From positions 12,663,424-12,727,423 of the forward strand of contig NC_089732.1 in NCBI RefSeq assembly GCF_035083965.1: a stretch of DNA of 64,000 nt, given 5' to 3'. Every line of letters begins with the position of its first letter. Position 1 is the stretch's first letter. Positions 42,535 to 55,200 of the stretch are shown one piece after another. The notes under the pieces were generated by a model that was not told the DNA's origin, did not search any database, and saw only the letters and a list, made by a program, of their open reading frames with translations. The position numbers were made by a program, and so were the translations under genes. Source of the DNA: Branchiostoma lanceolatum. Taxonomy: Eukaryota; Chordata; Leptocardii; Amphioxiformes; Branchiostomatidae.

Positions 42535-42824
42535 CTTAAGGTTGTCACGTCTTGTCCGGTCGCCGTTCTCAAGTTGACTGTGAAATCAGTGAATATGCGA
42601 CTCCAGATAGCTATTGGCATGTACCATTAAATGGAAAGACGGAGGGGTGTTGTTGAAAAGATGAAATCGTCGTTGATTTTAAGAGTCACGAATAGGACAG
42701 ATACTATTTTAATGTGCAATGTGACAAACAGTTGTAAGATGACGACAACAAATGAAATTAGAATAAAAACAATTTATGACAAAACAAGCGACTGTATGGT
42801 TCTCTGCCACCCATTTCATCAGAA

Positions 42825-43235
42825 ATCACCCCGACCAAGCGATCTCTTTGAAACTCAGATTCGAATCAGCCATGACCCGACAAATTGCTTCCTAGTTTGC
42901 TTTAATGGCTAGATCTGACAAAACAAACTCGCCAGTGAGATGCTGGAAGGTGTCAGCTTTTAAAATATGCTTTCAGATTGTCAATTTTGGCACTTAGGCA
43001 CGTTAAAAGATAGTTTCTACTACTTCTCTAAACGTTAAATCGCGGTCAGCTTCTTTCATTTCCAAAGTACCAAAATTGTCAATCTGAAAACATCTTTTGA
43101 AAGCTGACACCTTCCAACATGTCACTGGCGAGTTTGTTTTGCCAGATTTAGTCGTTAAAGCAAACTAGGGAGCAATTTGTCGGGTCATGGTTGATTCGAA
43201 TCTGAGTTTGAAAGAGGTCGAGGTCGGGGTGGTAA
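42825..43235. repeat. Long imperfect inverted repeat with arms of about 170 bp
   Basis: The left arm (about 42825-42995) and right arm (about 43065-43235) pair over ACCCCGACC, CAGATTCGAATCA, CATGACCCGACAAATTGC, AAACTCGCCAGTGA and CTTTCAGATTGTCAATTTT, with scattered mismatches. The 70-base loop has no reading frame. It lies upstream of the signal-peptide exon. Confidence 0.88.
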
Positions 43236-43385
43236 TGCGACGACAGCGGTTCGCCCTAGCGGGCAATGTTGTACACGTGGCGCAGGTGACTGGTAATGCA
43301 TGTGTTACCCGAGGGAAAACGTGTATGATGATGCATCAATCTGCGTGTTGGTGGGGTTCAACGCTCTACAGGGCAAATTGTATGC

Positions 43386-43598
43386 TACTGTAAATGCATA
43401 AATGTTCGCGCTGGTTTTATGTTCTCGGTTTTCGCGGCTATCGTTTCAGCGCAAACTTAAAAACCCCGCAAACATTTTTGTCCAATACTGTAGCATTATA
43501 TGACTATAGCGCAACGACGAACTTAAAACCACCGCGAACACTGCATTTTCGCCTTAGCGCGAAAAAAACACCACGTGAACTCAAATGCCTTTACAATA
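43386..43598. mobile_element. TA-flanked MITE family 5, degenerate copy
   Basis: The left end TACTGTAAATGCATAAATGTT matches the terminal repeat of 58795-59010. The right end (CAAATGCCTTTACAATA) is eroded. The interior shares GGTTTTCGCG and ACCACCGCGAACACT. Confidence 0.7.
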
Positions 43599-43599
43599 T

Positions 43600-44190
43600 A
43601 TAAATCAACGTTATCAGTGACAATTTAGCTAATGAAACACGAACACCACACTGTCACCTCCCGTTTTTTCTATTCAAGACAAGTTGCGATATACCACAAG
43701 ATTTATGTGAAATGTCTAGACAATTTGGGATGACAGGTAAATGCCCTGGGTAGGACATGGCCTTGAAGCAAGCTTAATCAATATAATGTGCTTGGCATCA
43801 TTTGAGGACGTAGTTTGCTTTGCTACCCATACAATAGGCCTGTATGGTCCCATAACAACAAGAAAGGTTCGCTTTTTGCTGTTAGTTTTTGGTTTAGGAG
43901 TTGGATAATCTGGTAGAGTATGTGTGGGTGGAATGAATTGCAGTTAATTACCGGTGTCACTGGCCCTGCACACGCCATCTATAGGTAACCTTTAAAATCT
44001 CCCGTCTTAAGGCCTTGAGAGACTGTACCGGTCTTACCGTCGGCAGTGCTTTGTTACTGCAGCAGAACTGCAAAGGTCAGTGATTAATTGTTCAGATGGC
44101 TAGGTTAACATGCGCGTCGCGTCTTTGGAAGATCACTGACCCATGTGATTGTAGCTCGAGAAAGTTCGAAAGCCCACGTGCACCCCACTA
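43600..44190. other. Non-coding stretch, no gene recognised
   Basis: No supported exon, RNA gene or clear repeat was identified. Confidence 0.35.
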
Positions 44191-44198
44191 GTAGCTGT

Positions 44199-44915
44199 CT
44201 AGCATAGAGAAATCTTTATTGACACAACAAAAGTACAACGACTTTCGTAAGGTCTTCTACAACTATACACGTAAGGCCACAGCAAGTAAATTTTATGGAT
44301 GACATCCTCCGCAGACTCCAAAATTAATGAGATAGGGCGAAAAAAAACAAGACGGGCATAAAAAAACAAGATTCCTATATTTTTAAATTTTGAGATCATA
44401 AATGTTGTTAAACAAGAATTGAGGCCACAAGATATGATATCATGACCAACGGGTCTTTTATACCTGTGTATTCAACCAATGAGGTTTCATATATAATATG
44501 AAACCTCCTTGATTCAACAGTAAACATGTCCTTGTAGATGTGTATACATCTCAATAGATTAACTAGACTACCATCATCTAAAGCCACTACACGGGGTTTT
44601 CCTATTAGACGAAACACCTTGTGTATACAGCTCAATTAACTAGAACCAATGGCATTATATAATGTCCTTGCTAGAACAAATGCAGAAAACAGCTTGTCAT
44701 TACATGATGGGCAGGAACTACACTGGGTATTCATATGCAATGAAACACCTAAGACTGTCAACATTTACAACATATTTGCCAATTTTTGCCATGTTGACCA
44801 CCGTCGGAGGGCAATGAAATTTCTTGTTTTTTTTCTTCAAATCAGGCGAAAATTAATGAGCGCGCTGATGTCATCCATAAAAATTACTTGCTGTGGCCTA
44901 AACAACAAACAATAG
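44199..44915. repeat. Element with inverted ends of about 32 bp
   Basis: GGCCACAGCAAGTAAATTTTA near 44274 is repeated inverted near 44898 (GGATGACATC on both sides). A related sequence (AAGGCCAT...ATATGGACGACATCCTC) lies at about 23334-23380. The left flank 'CTTTATTGACACAACAAAAG' resembles a reversed LINE tail. It is a composite repeat of unknown class. Confidence 0.55.
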
Positions 44916-45304
44916 GATACAAAATGATTAACCTACTAACAAGTATAACAAGTATATGAATACTTCAATATGTCGAGTTTAGCCTATCACTTACACTACT
45001 ATATATAAGCATCTGTTTGATTTAATTATCGTCAGTGGCACTAGTTTATATGCGAACTGATATATGGGGTGCGGGTCAATTCTGTGTAACAGTGTAATCT
45101 GCCTTGTTCAGACAAAGTTTGGGCGTTTGCTGTCGGTCGGTCAATGAATGTAAACAAAAAACAAAGATTTGCATACCAACCAAATTACTCGAGTATGCTT
45201 CAATGAGCATGAGTATATTTCTTTTTTTCTTCACTGAAGAATTTGTTTTATTCTAATATATGGAATAGAGCGTACAGGGAATCGGTCGATGAGGATAGGT
45301 AAAT

Positions 45305-45680
45305 GTGACGCAGTGGCAAGGTGTTTGGCCCAGAACTGAGAGGTCCTGGGTTCGAACCCCTGATTTGTCTCGTTGACGTTGTGTCCTTGAGTAAGGCATT
45401 TTACACGACTTTCCCCACTTCACTTAGGTTAAAACCAGTACCTAGCTTCGGTTAGGGACGTCCCTCGGATAGGACGTTAAATGGAGGTCCCGTGTTTGAG
45501 GAAAGCCACACTCCAAGCACGTAAAATAACCCACCACACTTATCGAAAAGAGTAGGGGTCCTTCCCGGTGTGAGTGGATCAAGTATATCTGTCCAGATAT
45601 GCAGCTTGTACTGTTCAGTACAAACCTGGTGTGTTACGCCTTGAGGCGGTTTACCGGGTATGCAATACAAACAACTTAAG
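45305..45680 (+). mobile_element. tRNA-headed SINE, copy 4 (near full length)
   Basis: The tRNA-like head (GACGCAGTGGCAAGGTG, B box GGGTTCGAACCCC) is followed by GTTAGGGACGTCCCTCGGAT, AGGACGTTAAATGGAGGTCC, GAGTAGGGGTCC, and the tail block TGTACTGTTCAGTACAAACC with 'GTATGCAATACAAAC'. It shows the full order of body blocks for the family. Any open frame in it is incidental. Confidence 0.85.
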
Positions 45681-46290
45681 ATGGAACGCCAGCACTTTTG
45701 GCGAATTCTGACCAGAAAACGCACAGATTGTGCTCTCTCGCCGTGTTTCTATGACCTTGTATCCGACTACACATGTCTTAGTGATAGACCAATGGTTTCT
45801 AAATGCATATAATATAGAACTTATCAGTCAAAAATTAGAAAAGTTTCATGTATGTGTGTTATATGTACTTGTATAACCTTCCATAACTTCGAGCTTGGGA
45901 ATCTGTTCATCAAATTCCAAATAGTTGACCGCCGCCCAGCATCCTCAGTGACAACCGCCGCGATGACGAGAGTTCCGCCCTGTTTTACGTCATATCCGGG
46001 ATACTAAGTGACGTCATGAGAGAGGACTCGTCCAAAACAGCTTGGCTCCGGGACAACTGTGCACAGCAATGTTGGGGGTAAACATGATTGTTAACTCATA
46101 TAGCATAACAATAAACAATAAACAGCATTTTTCATATTCGAAATCTAGAAAAAATATCGTCATTTGGAAAATGTACAATCTGTGGAAGAATGTCAAGCAA
46201 AACAATTCAAGACATAAGGTTGGAAAAATACGAAACGCGACAATGGCAGTGCGTTCTTTTAATTACATCAGGGGAAGTCAAATATTTTCC

Positions 46291-46485
46291 TTACTTCAAT
46301 TTTGCGGGTTGACCGACAATCGTTTCGTTGTCGCTCCCTGATGTGTCGACAGAGGGCGCTTTTTGCTGTTGCCAGTCACAGGTGAGGTTTGACAAAGGGA
46401 TGTCTCCAAGGTTGTGACCTTTATACTTTTCTTGGTCAGAGCAGTGGATTCTAGTTGGGTCTACCTGACCAGGAACGTTAACAGC
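46291..46485 (-). CDS. Exon resembling an LRR C-terminal cap (LRRCT)
   Basis: The acceptor TTTTCTTAG at 46486 opens a frame encoding AVNVPGQVDPTRIHCSD, then EKYKGHNLGDIPLSNLTCD and WQQQKAPSVDTSG. The spacing 'C-x5-YKG-x-L-x2-IPLS-L-C' matches the second half of LRR C-terminal flanking domains. The frame can run to TAA at 46293-46291 or splice at GTAAGG (46294) in phase 2. No LRR exon was found upstream on this strand within the window, so the exon may be orphaned or belong to a gene with distant exons. Similarity is by pattern only. Confidence 0.45.
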   Translation of the reverse strand, partial: AVNVPGQVDPTRIHCSDQEKYKGHNLGDIPLSNLTCDWQQQKAPSVDTSGSDNETIVGQPAKLK

Positions 46486-46499
46486 CTAAGAAAACGGTT

Positions 46500-47385
46500 T
46501 TCGTCACAGTACCAAGGATTCTTCTAGTCAACGTTGAGGTAAAACGGAAAGGCGCGGTCATACTTCAAGAGATCCCCAGGTAGCCATTTTAGATTGTTAT
46601 CGGTATTAATTAACATATGATATACGAATGAACATATTATGGAAAAAGTATGTATATATTTTTCCAAGTGTTTCAAATAGAGAGAAGAACTTATTAGGTG
46701 ATTAACATTAGATTAACAATAGCCCATAGTTTTGTTTGTTTATACTTTTTAATGTTAGAATGTATGTCGATTTTTGGAGATAATTAGAATAATGTCTTCT
46801 TTAACTATCTCCTAAAATTGTACTATAGGCAGGTAACGTATATTACAACAGTGCACTTTGGCTTTTTTTTCGAAAGAATTTATAGCTTACAGTTTTTTTG
46901 CTACATCTTTTCGGGGTAAAAGGACGTGTACGTATATGCGGAAACTGGGTTGCTTTCTTACAGTTACACCTGGGGTCAAGTCAATAACGTTGAAAGCGTC
47001 AAAAATTAGTAACCGATGTTACAGTTGCCATCGCTGTATAAGATTTTGTTCAGCGAGGTGGATGAACGTTACAAATTACAGCAAATATCCCTTTTATGTT
47101 CATTTAGAAAGCCAGAAAAATTGTAAAACACCTAGAAAATGGCGTTATTTTGTGGCTGATCTAAATAAGACGAGCGTCTTACATCGACGGTAACGGATCT
47201 TACTGAGTTTGGCGACAGGTATAAATCACCTAACACGACGCACTCTATAGCCTGTTGTGTCACTGCTCTGCAGGGAGTCGGGGAAGAACCCTCTTGTACT
47301 GGACATTTGCATCGTCCTTTTGATATTTGTCCATTATCATCAATTTGCTGCTTATATTTCTTATACTAGAATAAATATAATACTA
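46500..47385. other. Non-coding stretch, no gene recognised
   Basis: No splice-supported exon or RNA gene. Open frames here lack domain support. Confidence 0.35.
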
Positions 47386-47391
47386 GAAGGA

Positions 47392-47842
47392 CCATCCTCG
47401 TTCACCAGGACCCTTCCGCTCCACGTTACATCGCTCGCAGAAAGGGCCCTGGTAACACGGGATGGCATCCATGGTTATTACGATATCGCCACCAAAACAG
47501 CTTCAGCCAATCAGGGGGGTTAAAATCCGTTTGCTTCCTCTCATCGGAAGCAAGCGCGCAAAGAACGCTGGGAAGCTATCAACCAATCAGGTTACGTGTT
47601 ACTGCTAGCTCATTAATTATTCATGAGCTACAACTGCCGTTTGTCCCAAATAAGGGTTAGCTCATTAACTATTCATGAGCTACAACTGCCGTTTGTCCCA
47701 AATAAGGGTTAGCTCATTAATTATTCATCAGCAAGTCTCGTCGACCTGCAATAACCATGGATGCCATCCCGTGTTACCAGGGCTCTTTCTGCGAGCGATG
47801 TAACGTGGAGCGGAAGGGTCCTGGTGAACGAGGATGAGAAGG
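47392..47842. repeat. Inverted repeat with 90-bp arms around tandem units
   Basis: The left arm (about 47392-47483) and right arm (about 47750-47842) are near-perfect reverse complements (CCATCCTCGTTCACCAGGAC, CACGTTACATCGCTCGCAGA, GGGATGGCATCCATGGTTAT). Between them lie 2.3 tandem units of about 57 bp starting GCTCATTAATTATTCATGAG. A related core (AAGCTATCAGCCAATCAAG ... CTCATTGATTATTCATGAGC) occurs at 51185-51290. Confidence 0.88.
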
Positions 47843-48187
47843 ACAAGCAAAACAAGAAGCGGATACAAGAGATAATAACGGCTCCTCCCTGAGGCGTCGC
47901 CAAAAACCTTTATTGGCAAGAAACACCACCACACAGGGTTAGTATATATCATCCATCAGCTAATCAGCCGTTAGTCTCTGATATATATGTATATGTTACA
48001 ATACTTAGAAGTATTATGTCAACAATAAGGTACGGTGTGTTTATTTTCTAGTCTCTATGACGCTTGATGTGTCAGGTTGCCCCCATCTTGTTCGAGTAGA
48101 CCCCTGGTGTCGTCTGTTACACTGAGAGGTGAGAAAGATCATAAACAAATGAATGAACGAATGAGTAAACGGATGAATGGATGATTG

Positions 48188-48356
48188 AACGAACGGATGA
48201 AGGAAGGAAGGAAGGAAGGAAGAAGGAAGGAAGGAAGGAAGGAAGGAAGGAAGGAAGGAAGGAAGGAAGGAAGGAAGGAAGGAAGGAAGGAAGGAAGGAA
48301 GGAAGGAAGGAAGGAAGGAAGGAAGGAAGGAAGGAAGGAAGGAAGGAAGGAAGGAA
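48188..48356. repeat. GGAA tetranucleotide microsatellite
   Basis: About 165 bases of (AAGG)n with one early interruption. It is open in several frames only because of its composition. Confidence 0.97.
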
Positions 48357-48584
48357 TAGACATCGAAAACAAGATGCCTTTAACCAACATTCATATTCCT
48401 ATCTGATAGTATTCAACAATTGCAAGAGAAAGAAATCAAAAACTCGTAGAGAGCTATATAATGAACGACAGAGTACTGAAAAACGTAAATTATGAGTTTA
48501 GCCAACCTTTCGTTTGTCGGATTATCCGCTGCGTCTATGAACTCCCTGTGTTTGGCGGAGGAAAAATAATGTTTAGCGTCAAGC

Positions 48585-49115
48585 CCCTATCTCACAGGAC
48601 CCGCGGCACGTTTGCGACCTCCTAAACTGGATTTGTGTTACGCTTATAATGGGGATATCATGCACAACGTACAAGTATGACCAAAAAGACAACAAAACAC
48701 GCAAAAATGATTAGCGTTAAGCCCTATCTCACTGGACCCGCGGCACGTTGGCGACCTCGCTACGTCCTAAACTGGACTTGTGCTAGGCATGACTTTGTAA
48801 TGGGAATATCATGCAAAACGTACAAGTATGACCAAAATGACAACAGAACACAAAAAACATGATCAACGTTAAGCCCCAATCTCACTGGACCCGTGGCACG
48901 GCGCCGCTGCGTCCAAAACTAGACTTGTATTATGCTTGACTTTATAATGGGAATATCATGCAAAACGTACAAGTATGACTAAAAAATAAAGCAAACACAC
49001 AAAGTGTAAAAATATTCCTGTTTTAATCGATGGAATTCGTTGAGTGCACTGTCGAATCGCTCGATCGTAGCGAGGTCACCAATATGTCACGAGTCCAATG
49101 AGATAGGGGCTTAAA
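48585..49115. mobile_element. MITE family 3, tandem or nested copies
   Basis: Three successive left ends of the type AGCCCC-ATCTCAC-GGACCCG (about 48587, 48720 and 48872), each followed by a shortened body (GGAATATCATGCAAAACGTA), share one right end at about 49100 (CCAATGAGATAGGGGCTT). It looks like repeated internal duplication of one element. Confidence 0.75.
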
Positions 49116-49204
49116 TAATTTGTACATTGGAAGAACAAAAGGACGACTAAGTTAACATAGATTGAACAAATTCAGTGGTTTGACAGATTATAAAGACTTG
49201 TTGC

Positions 49205-49265
49205 TTACTCCATGTTGTCAATGTTGAATTCCTCCATTAACATGAATCGGTCAGTTCTCTCAGCC
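49205..49265 (-). CDS. Gene B last exon: short cytoplasmic tail
   Basis: After a T-rich tract and CAG, the exon encodes AERTDRFMLMEEFNIDNME and TAA (49207-49205). The phase-2 start fits the mucin exon. FMLMEEFN resembles LLLMDDYG in the first tail exon of gene A, so the two tails look homologous, but gene B stops there and lacks the NPMY part. An intermediate exon in the 613-base intron cannot be excluded. Confidence 0.75.
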
Positions 49266-52200
49266 CTGAAAAAAAAAAATCAGAGTTCCGCGATCTCATA
49301 CCGTCACCAAATGATGCTAATCTTTTCAAGTGACATTAAAAGTTTGTCATTAATCAGGCAAAATAAGGTCCTCATTTGGACAAATTGTTTCAGTGGAACA
49401 TCTTCTCTACCCAAATAAAACGAAACAAAAGTTGTTCAAAGTATAAAAGTCTTATCTTCGCAAAGAAGGCTGTTGCAGCATTTCCTCATACATTATTCAA
49501 ATGAGGCCCTGATTCGCATGCTTTATGTCTAATGCTGTTCACCTTTATTGAGCATCCGAATGCCACAAGTGTAAAATTCCCATCATCTACTACCACTATG
49601 GAATTTTAGTATTTTCTCATAATATACAAACGAGGTCTTTATTTGCATAATCAATATCTATCGACATTGCGCTCTTTCACAGTTAATACGTATGTCACAT
49701 GTTTGACAGTCCTATCATGAAATGCAGCGGATTTATAAGCTTCCCTTGTGTCATGTATCATCAACGTAGTGTTCAGGCCATTACTAAACTATTGGTCAGA
49801 TATCATCGTAACAAAGCTGATAAGCATACAAGAATCACAAATGGTCTCACTTTACATAATGCGGGAAAGTGTACTCACCTCTTCGCCCGCGAGCAGGCCA
49901 CAAGTGCTATAAAGCCAGCAAGAACAGCAACGCCCCCTATCACTCCAACGGTGATGTACAGAATCATTGCAGTTTTTCTGTGTTTGTCTCTTTTCTCAGT
50001 ACTTCTGAACTCGTCCGTTTTGTTTAACGACTCCGTGTTGTTTAACGACTTTCCAGTCGTTGTTTTTCTTTCGGTAAAAGTTGATTGTGTTGTGCCATCA
50101 TTATTCGTTTGTTCTGTAGTCTTTTTCGGCGGTAGAGCTGTAGTCAGAGCCGATTCCTTAGCCCTTGTAGTGGGTACAGTATGTTTTGGTGTTGTTTGGT
50201 GGGCTACACCTACTGTGGACGTAGTTGTATATGCATTACGCTGAGTTGACGGTGTTACTCTCTTCCTGGCTGGCGTAGTTGTGGATATTACCGCTGTGGA
50301 TGTTGTGGTTGGAGGCCTGGACTTGGACGTTGTTGACTTCTCGAACGGGACATGCGCAGTAGACCTTGAAACTGTCGTCAGATTGGCTGGAGGCGTTGTG
50401 GACAATTCTGCTCTGGCTGTTGTGGTTGAATCTCTGGTCTTGGACGTTGTTGACTTCTGGAACGAGGACGAGGCAGTAGACCTTGAAACTGTCGTCTGTT
50501 GTGCTGGTGTCGTTGTGGATATTACCGCCCTCACTGTTGTTGTCGTCTGCCGGGTCTTGGCTGTCGTTCGGGGAAGCAACGGGACAGTAACAGTAGTGTC
50601 TGGCACTGTCACGGGTGGAATCGTTGTGTACGGTATGGTAGGTGGGTTTTCTGCTGTCTGCTGTTTTGTCGGTGTTGACGTTGATACCTGGCTACTGCTG
50701 ATCGGTGACGTCACGCCAGACTCCGTGGTTGCCATTGGCAACGGGGTTGGCTTCCAACCACCTGAAGATCAATAAAAAATCTACTCACAGGATGGAAAAG
50801 ACAAACAAGACGTCCAGGAAAAAAGATACGAAAACCGGAAGTTCTACTGCAGTACCAAGGTCACCTACCATGGGGCTTAAAATCGACTTTAACCCTCGTA
50901 TTCCCAAACGCCTACCCTCATAATGAATATCATAACATTCCATCCAGAAGTTATTCTGACCACCAATATCCCGAAACACACAAAGACAGACAGGCACAAA
51001 TACACGCCAAAACAGTACCTTTATTTTTCAAGGAGGTAAGAATTTGCCTGGTGCCCAAAACTATTACAGCTGCCGAGTCTCTTCCTCCTCTGACGCATAT
51101 CACCCTCCTCAGCAGGCCCGACTTTCAGCCAATGAGAGGCTTTGCACAAGCTCATCTTGTGCAAAACCGCAAAGGTCGCCGGGAAGCTATCAGCCAATCA
51201 AGTTACGTCTTACATCGCTACTTTGGGTTCAGAACAAAATAACGGCTGTTTGTGCCAAATTAGGCTAGCTCATTGATTATTCATGAGCAACTGTCAGCAA
51301 CGTCGCCAGAAGCCAGAATACGGGCTTGGAATAGCAGGGCCGATGGTGGAGGTAACGTACCGAGTGAGTCGGTCCTGCTGAGGAGGGTGGCGCTTATAGG
51401 CGTATCCCCTCCTACTTACATACGAGGACGAAATTACATCGACAGCTATAATAGGTTTAGATACCAGGCACGGTTAAAATGTGTTCTGCAGTTTGTCTCC
51501 TTTGAAATTTAGTCAGTCCAGAATGTATCCAGATTAGGCTATGTCCATGACGCCAATATTCAGCCAATCAAATCGCTCGCTCGGCTATGACGTCATTTTA
51601 CACATACCTGTACACCCCAGCACTTCTAGTCTGAGTCTCGCCGGAACGCCCGGAAAGAACTGGGGGTAAAATCGCAGATACCGCGTCACAAGGGGCGTGG
51701 CGAGGGTGTGTCTGGTCACATACCCACGATCTTGGTTGCCATCGTAGACCTGAAAAAAAAACCCAGAAAAGTTTTGTAACTCACGAACTTTTTGCTCTTC
51801 GAATTCAGAACGCGATTTTGTAATATTGTACCCCCTCACACAAAAACGGGGTACTTTTGGTTGTTTTCGGTAATTAGTGATTTGGTTGTTTTCGGTTGAC
51901 TTCGGTTGTTTTCGGCTGTTTTCGGCTGTTTTCGGCTGTTTTCGGTGCACCGCCGTCACACTGTGTTTGGGGACAGTGGAGCTTGACTAAATGAACACCG
52001 ATGAAATGAAAGTAGTCTCGGTCCAGTTTAGCTCACTGGAGAGCTAATCTTCAACTGGTAGTGACAGAGAGGACAGACGCTATGTGCAGTACTTATTGAC
52101 AAGTTTATTGTACCGGGGAAATTCCCCAACTATTTGCGACCAGGTCAATCAACAGCGGACCACGGCTTCATGCCCCGCTCTACAAGGACTACAGTCTGAA

Positions 52201-55200
52201 TTCGAACTCACATCTTCTTGGTATAGAGACAGGGTCGCTAATAACTGGACTATGTACGCTGCAACTATACTTAAGTTGTCATTCAACAAACCACCAACAC
52301 GCCTGAACCGCCGGGCAACTAAGATTGAACAAGACCATAGCATGTCCAGGTCAAAAGATACAAAACTGGAAGGTCTGCTGCAGTACCAAGGTCACTTACC
52401 AGGGGGCCCAAAATCGACCATCATATTCCCATCACTTTCATACCAAATATCATCTCGATCCATCTAGAGGTTCTCAAATGAAACTCCTGAAACATGCAAG
52501 CAACCGCACCGGAAACACAGACATACCAACAGCCGGACTCAAAACAGTACCTCCATTACTCACGAAGGTAATGAATACACAAACCGTTCTACTGGAGTCA
52601 TTGTAGACAGTCCACTGAGAGCTGTCGTCGGAGTAGAACAGCTCGTATGTCCGGTAAGCTGTGGGCGGCATCTGTTCGGCGGGCCCGTCCCACAGAGGTT
52701 GTGTCTCCAGCCCTGTCACGACTGTAGGCTGCCGCAGGTCGATCTGAATCCACTGCTTCTGGTCGCGAACCTCGGGCTGCCATGCCCTGGGACCGTGAAG
52801 CCTGGCCTGCCACGCCTCGTACCCAGGGACCCATGATGACGCGGTCACCTGGCCGTCTGTGACGTTGCCATCTTCCATTCCCAGCGGGTGGTAACAATCA
52901 GGGTAGACTTAAACAGACAAAAAAGACATTGGTGTAAGTTTGATTGGAATCCTTTAGAATACATGGGGCCCAGCTATGCCATTCCAGAAAGTTAGTCTGA
53001 GAAGTTAGATACTTGTATAGTTAAGTGACAAAGACAGATGAAATCTAAAACGTCAGAGTAAGATCCAGAGTAGAATAGACCACATACACTAGGGCCCATT
53101 GACCATCCCTCAACAGAGACGGGGGCCGATACCAACTGCCGGGCACCTTTGACCCGTTGTTGACGCCACGTGACCTGAGCGGAAGTGTGACGTCAACAAC
53201 GGGTCAAAGGTGAGAATCAACTAGAGAAGAATCAGACGACTGACCGAAAGGTTGTTGGTAAGCGCTTTACTTTGTGTATGGAGATAACGTGTTAAATTTT
53301 ACTAAGATCCAAAGGTGTTGACTGTTTTTAACGATTCTATTAGATTCATAATGTGATTTTTAAAGTGTGCTTACTGTTACAGCCTAGGATCTCCATCCGC
53401 AGACGGGGCAGAACACCTGGCCACGTAACCGGGTTGACCCGTATGTACCTGGTCACCATTGGAGCGTGCAGGTCGTGTTGGACGATAGAATCACCGTCTG
53501 AGTTGCCTTCGAGAACCTGCCATAATAAGTGAGTTACAAGTATACAATATGACGGCCTTTCCAACATCACTTGCATGACGTAATGTTCTAGGACAGGACT
53601 TGCTTGCTTTCGATATCTTACTGGACTGCGCCAAATAGCGCTAGGAAATTGGGCTAACTTTGCCAATTTTCGACAATTTCCCTTGCGGTCACACAATGCG
53701 ACGCATGGATAAGGTACGTGACCTCTACAGACAAAATGGCCGCGCCCGCAATGTCACATTCTCAGTTTCGGACCCAAATCAAACACAATTAAATCAATTG
53801 GAAATTGCAGTGTTGTCACTGAAATGATAACCAATGTACAATGATTAAAATTCATTAAAAAGGAATTTGCAGTGATTTTGCCTTTCTGCACTCGTTTGCT
53901 CCAATTTGTCAATTGCGATTTTTTTGATATTGGCGACAGATTGGCGCCGGTTTGCGACTGCCTTTCGCAATTTGGTGCAGTTCAGTAATATACTCGCTTT
54001 ATAGGCTTGTTTGAATCAAGCAAATCACCAGTACCAGGAGGTAGAGGTGTTGCTTGTCATTACTTCTTAACTTACCATCTACATGTCACAGATTAATAAC
54101 TGCCGCCTCCTGTCAATACACAGTACATGTCCTCCCCTCCCGGTCCGACACATACCTTACCCCCCGCCCCCTCCGAACGGACCCCCAACACGAACCTGAA
54201 CCACCTCCACCGGGTCCCCAACTCGTACATGACCGTCTCGATCACCCCCACCCTAGCACGTACCTGTCCCCCTCCCGGTTGTGCGTACACCGTCCAGTTG
54301 CCAGCCATGTCCTGTCCATGGAAGAGTATCCTGTAGGACAACACGCGCCCTCCCCACTGTCCCTGGGTCTGGATTCCTGTCACGACTTTCAGTTGACCTG
54401 TTTAGAAAATGTAGATGATGAGAATCTGTCTTTCCCTTGTAATCTTTGATATGCAACTTATTTCTAAAACTTTGTTATTAACAAGACTAAACTTTTTCGT
54501 CCAACACTGTAAGAGAAATTGGGACTTACCACAAATTTTCGGTTGACTCCATCAACCCTGTTCACGGAATGAACCCGGCTACTGTAACGTGACGTCAACG
54601 ACACGTGGTCGCAGTACCGGGTCAGACGTGCCAGATAACTTGTGTCGTCCCCCGTCTCTGTTCAAGGTAGGTCTGTGGGCTCTGATGTAGATTGCCTCCT
54701 TTACTCTTTTTGCAAAGAAATCCGGTTCCGAATCAAGGATTTTCCCAATTTCTCTTACAGTGTTGGACGAAAAGTTTAGTCTTGTTAATAATGAATTCTA
54801 CAAACACAGATGAACTTTCATGCTAATCTAAAACTTTGTGTAGAAGTACAGATGTCGATGTATGATTATCATATTTATACTTGTGCCTACCATTTTTCAC
54901 AAGGGCAAAGTACAGCTGGCCATAGCCTATCGTTCTTCGAGCCTATTCACAGAACATTACCATGTTTAGTTCTTATTCACAAACTAAATCCATGTTTAGA
55001 ATATAACCTTGTTCACACTTCCGAGTACGTATGCGCGGCGACAGGATTTGTGGGTAATATGTCCTTCAACTTTGACATATTACCCACAATCCCTGTCGCC
55101 GCACATGCGTACTCGGAAGTGTGAACGAGCTTATTCCGTGTATCCTGAGAACTATTTTGAGAGAGACATGTAATTCTTTCCTCACCCAGATCCACCTGTA

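Noticed and set aside
45452-45724. 90-codon minus-strand open frame
   Set aside because: It lies inside a tRNA-headed SINE in antisense.
48139-48495. Open frames repeating KEGR or PSFL
   Set aside because: Translation of the GGAA microsatellite.
54054-54449. 131-codon Pro/Ser-rich plus-strand open frame
   Set aside because: It overlaps the spliced discoidin exon 54397-54264 on the other strand and has no domain of its own.
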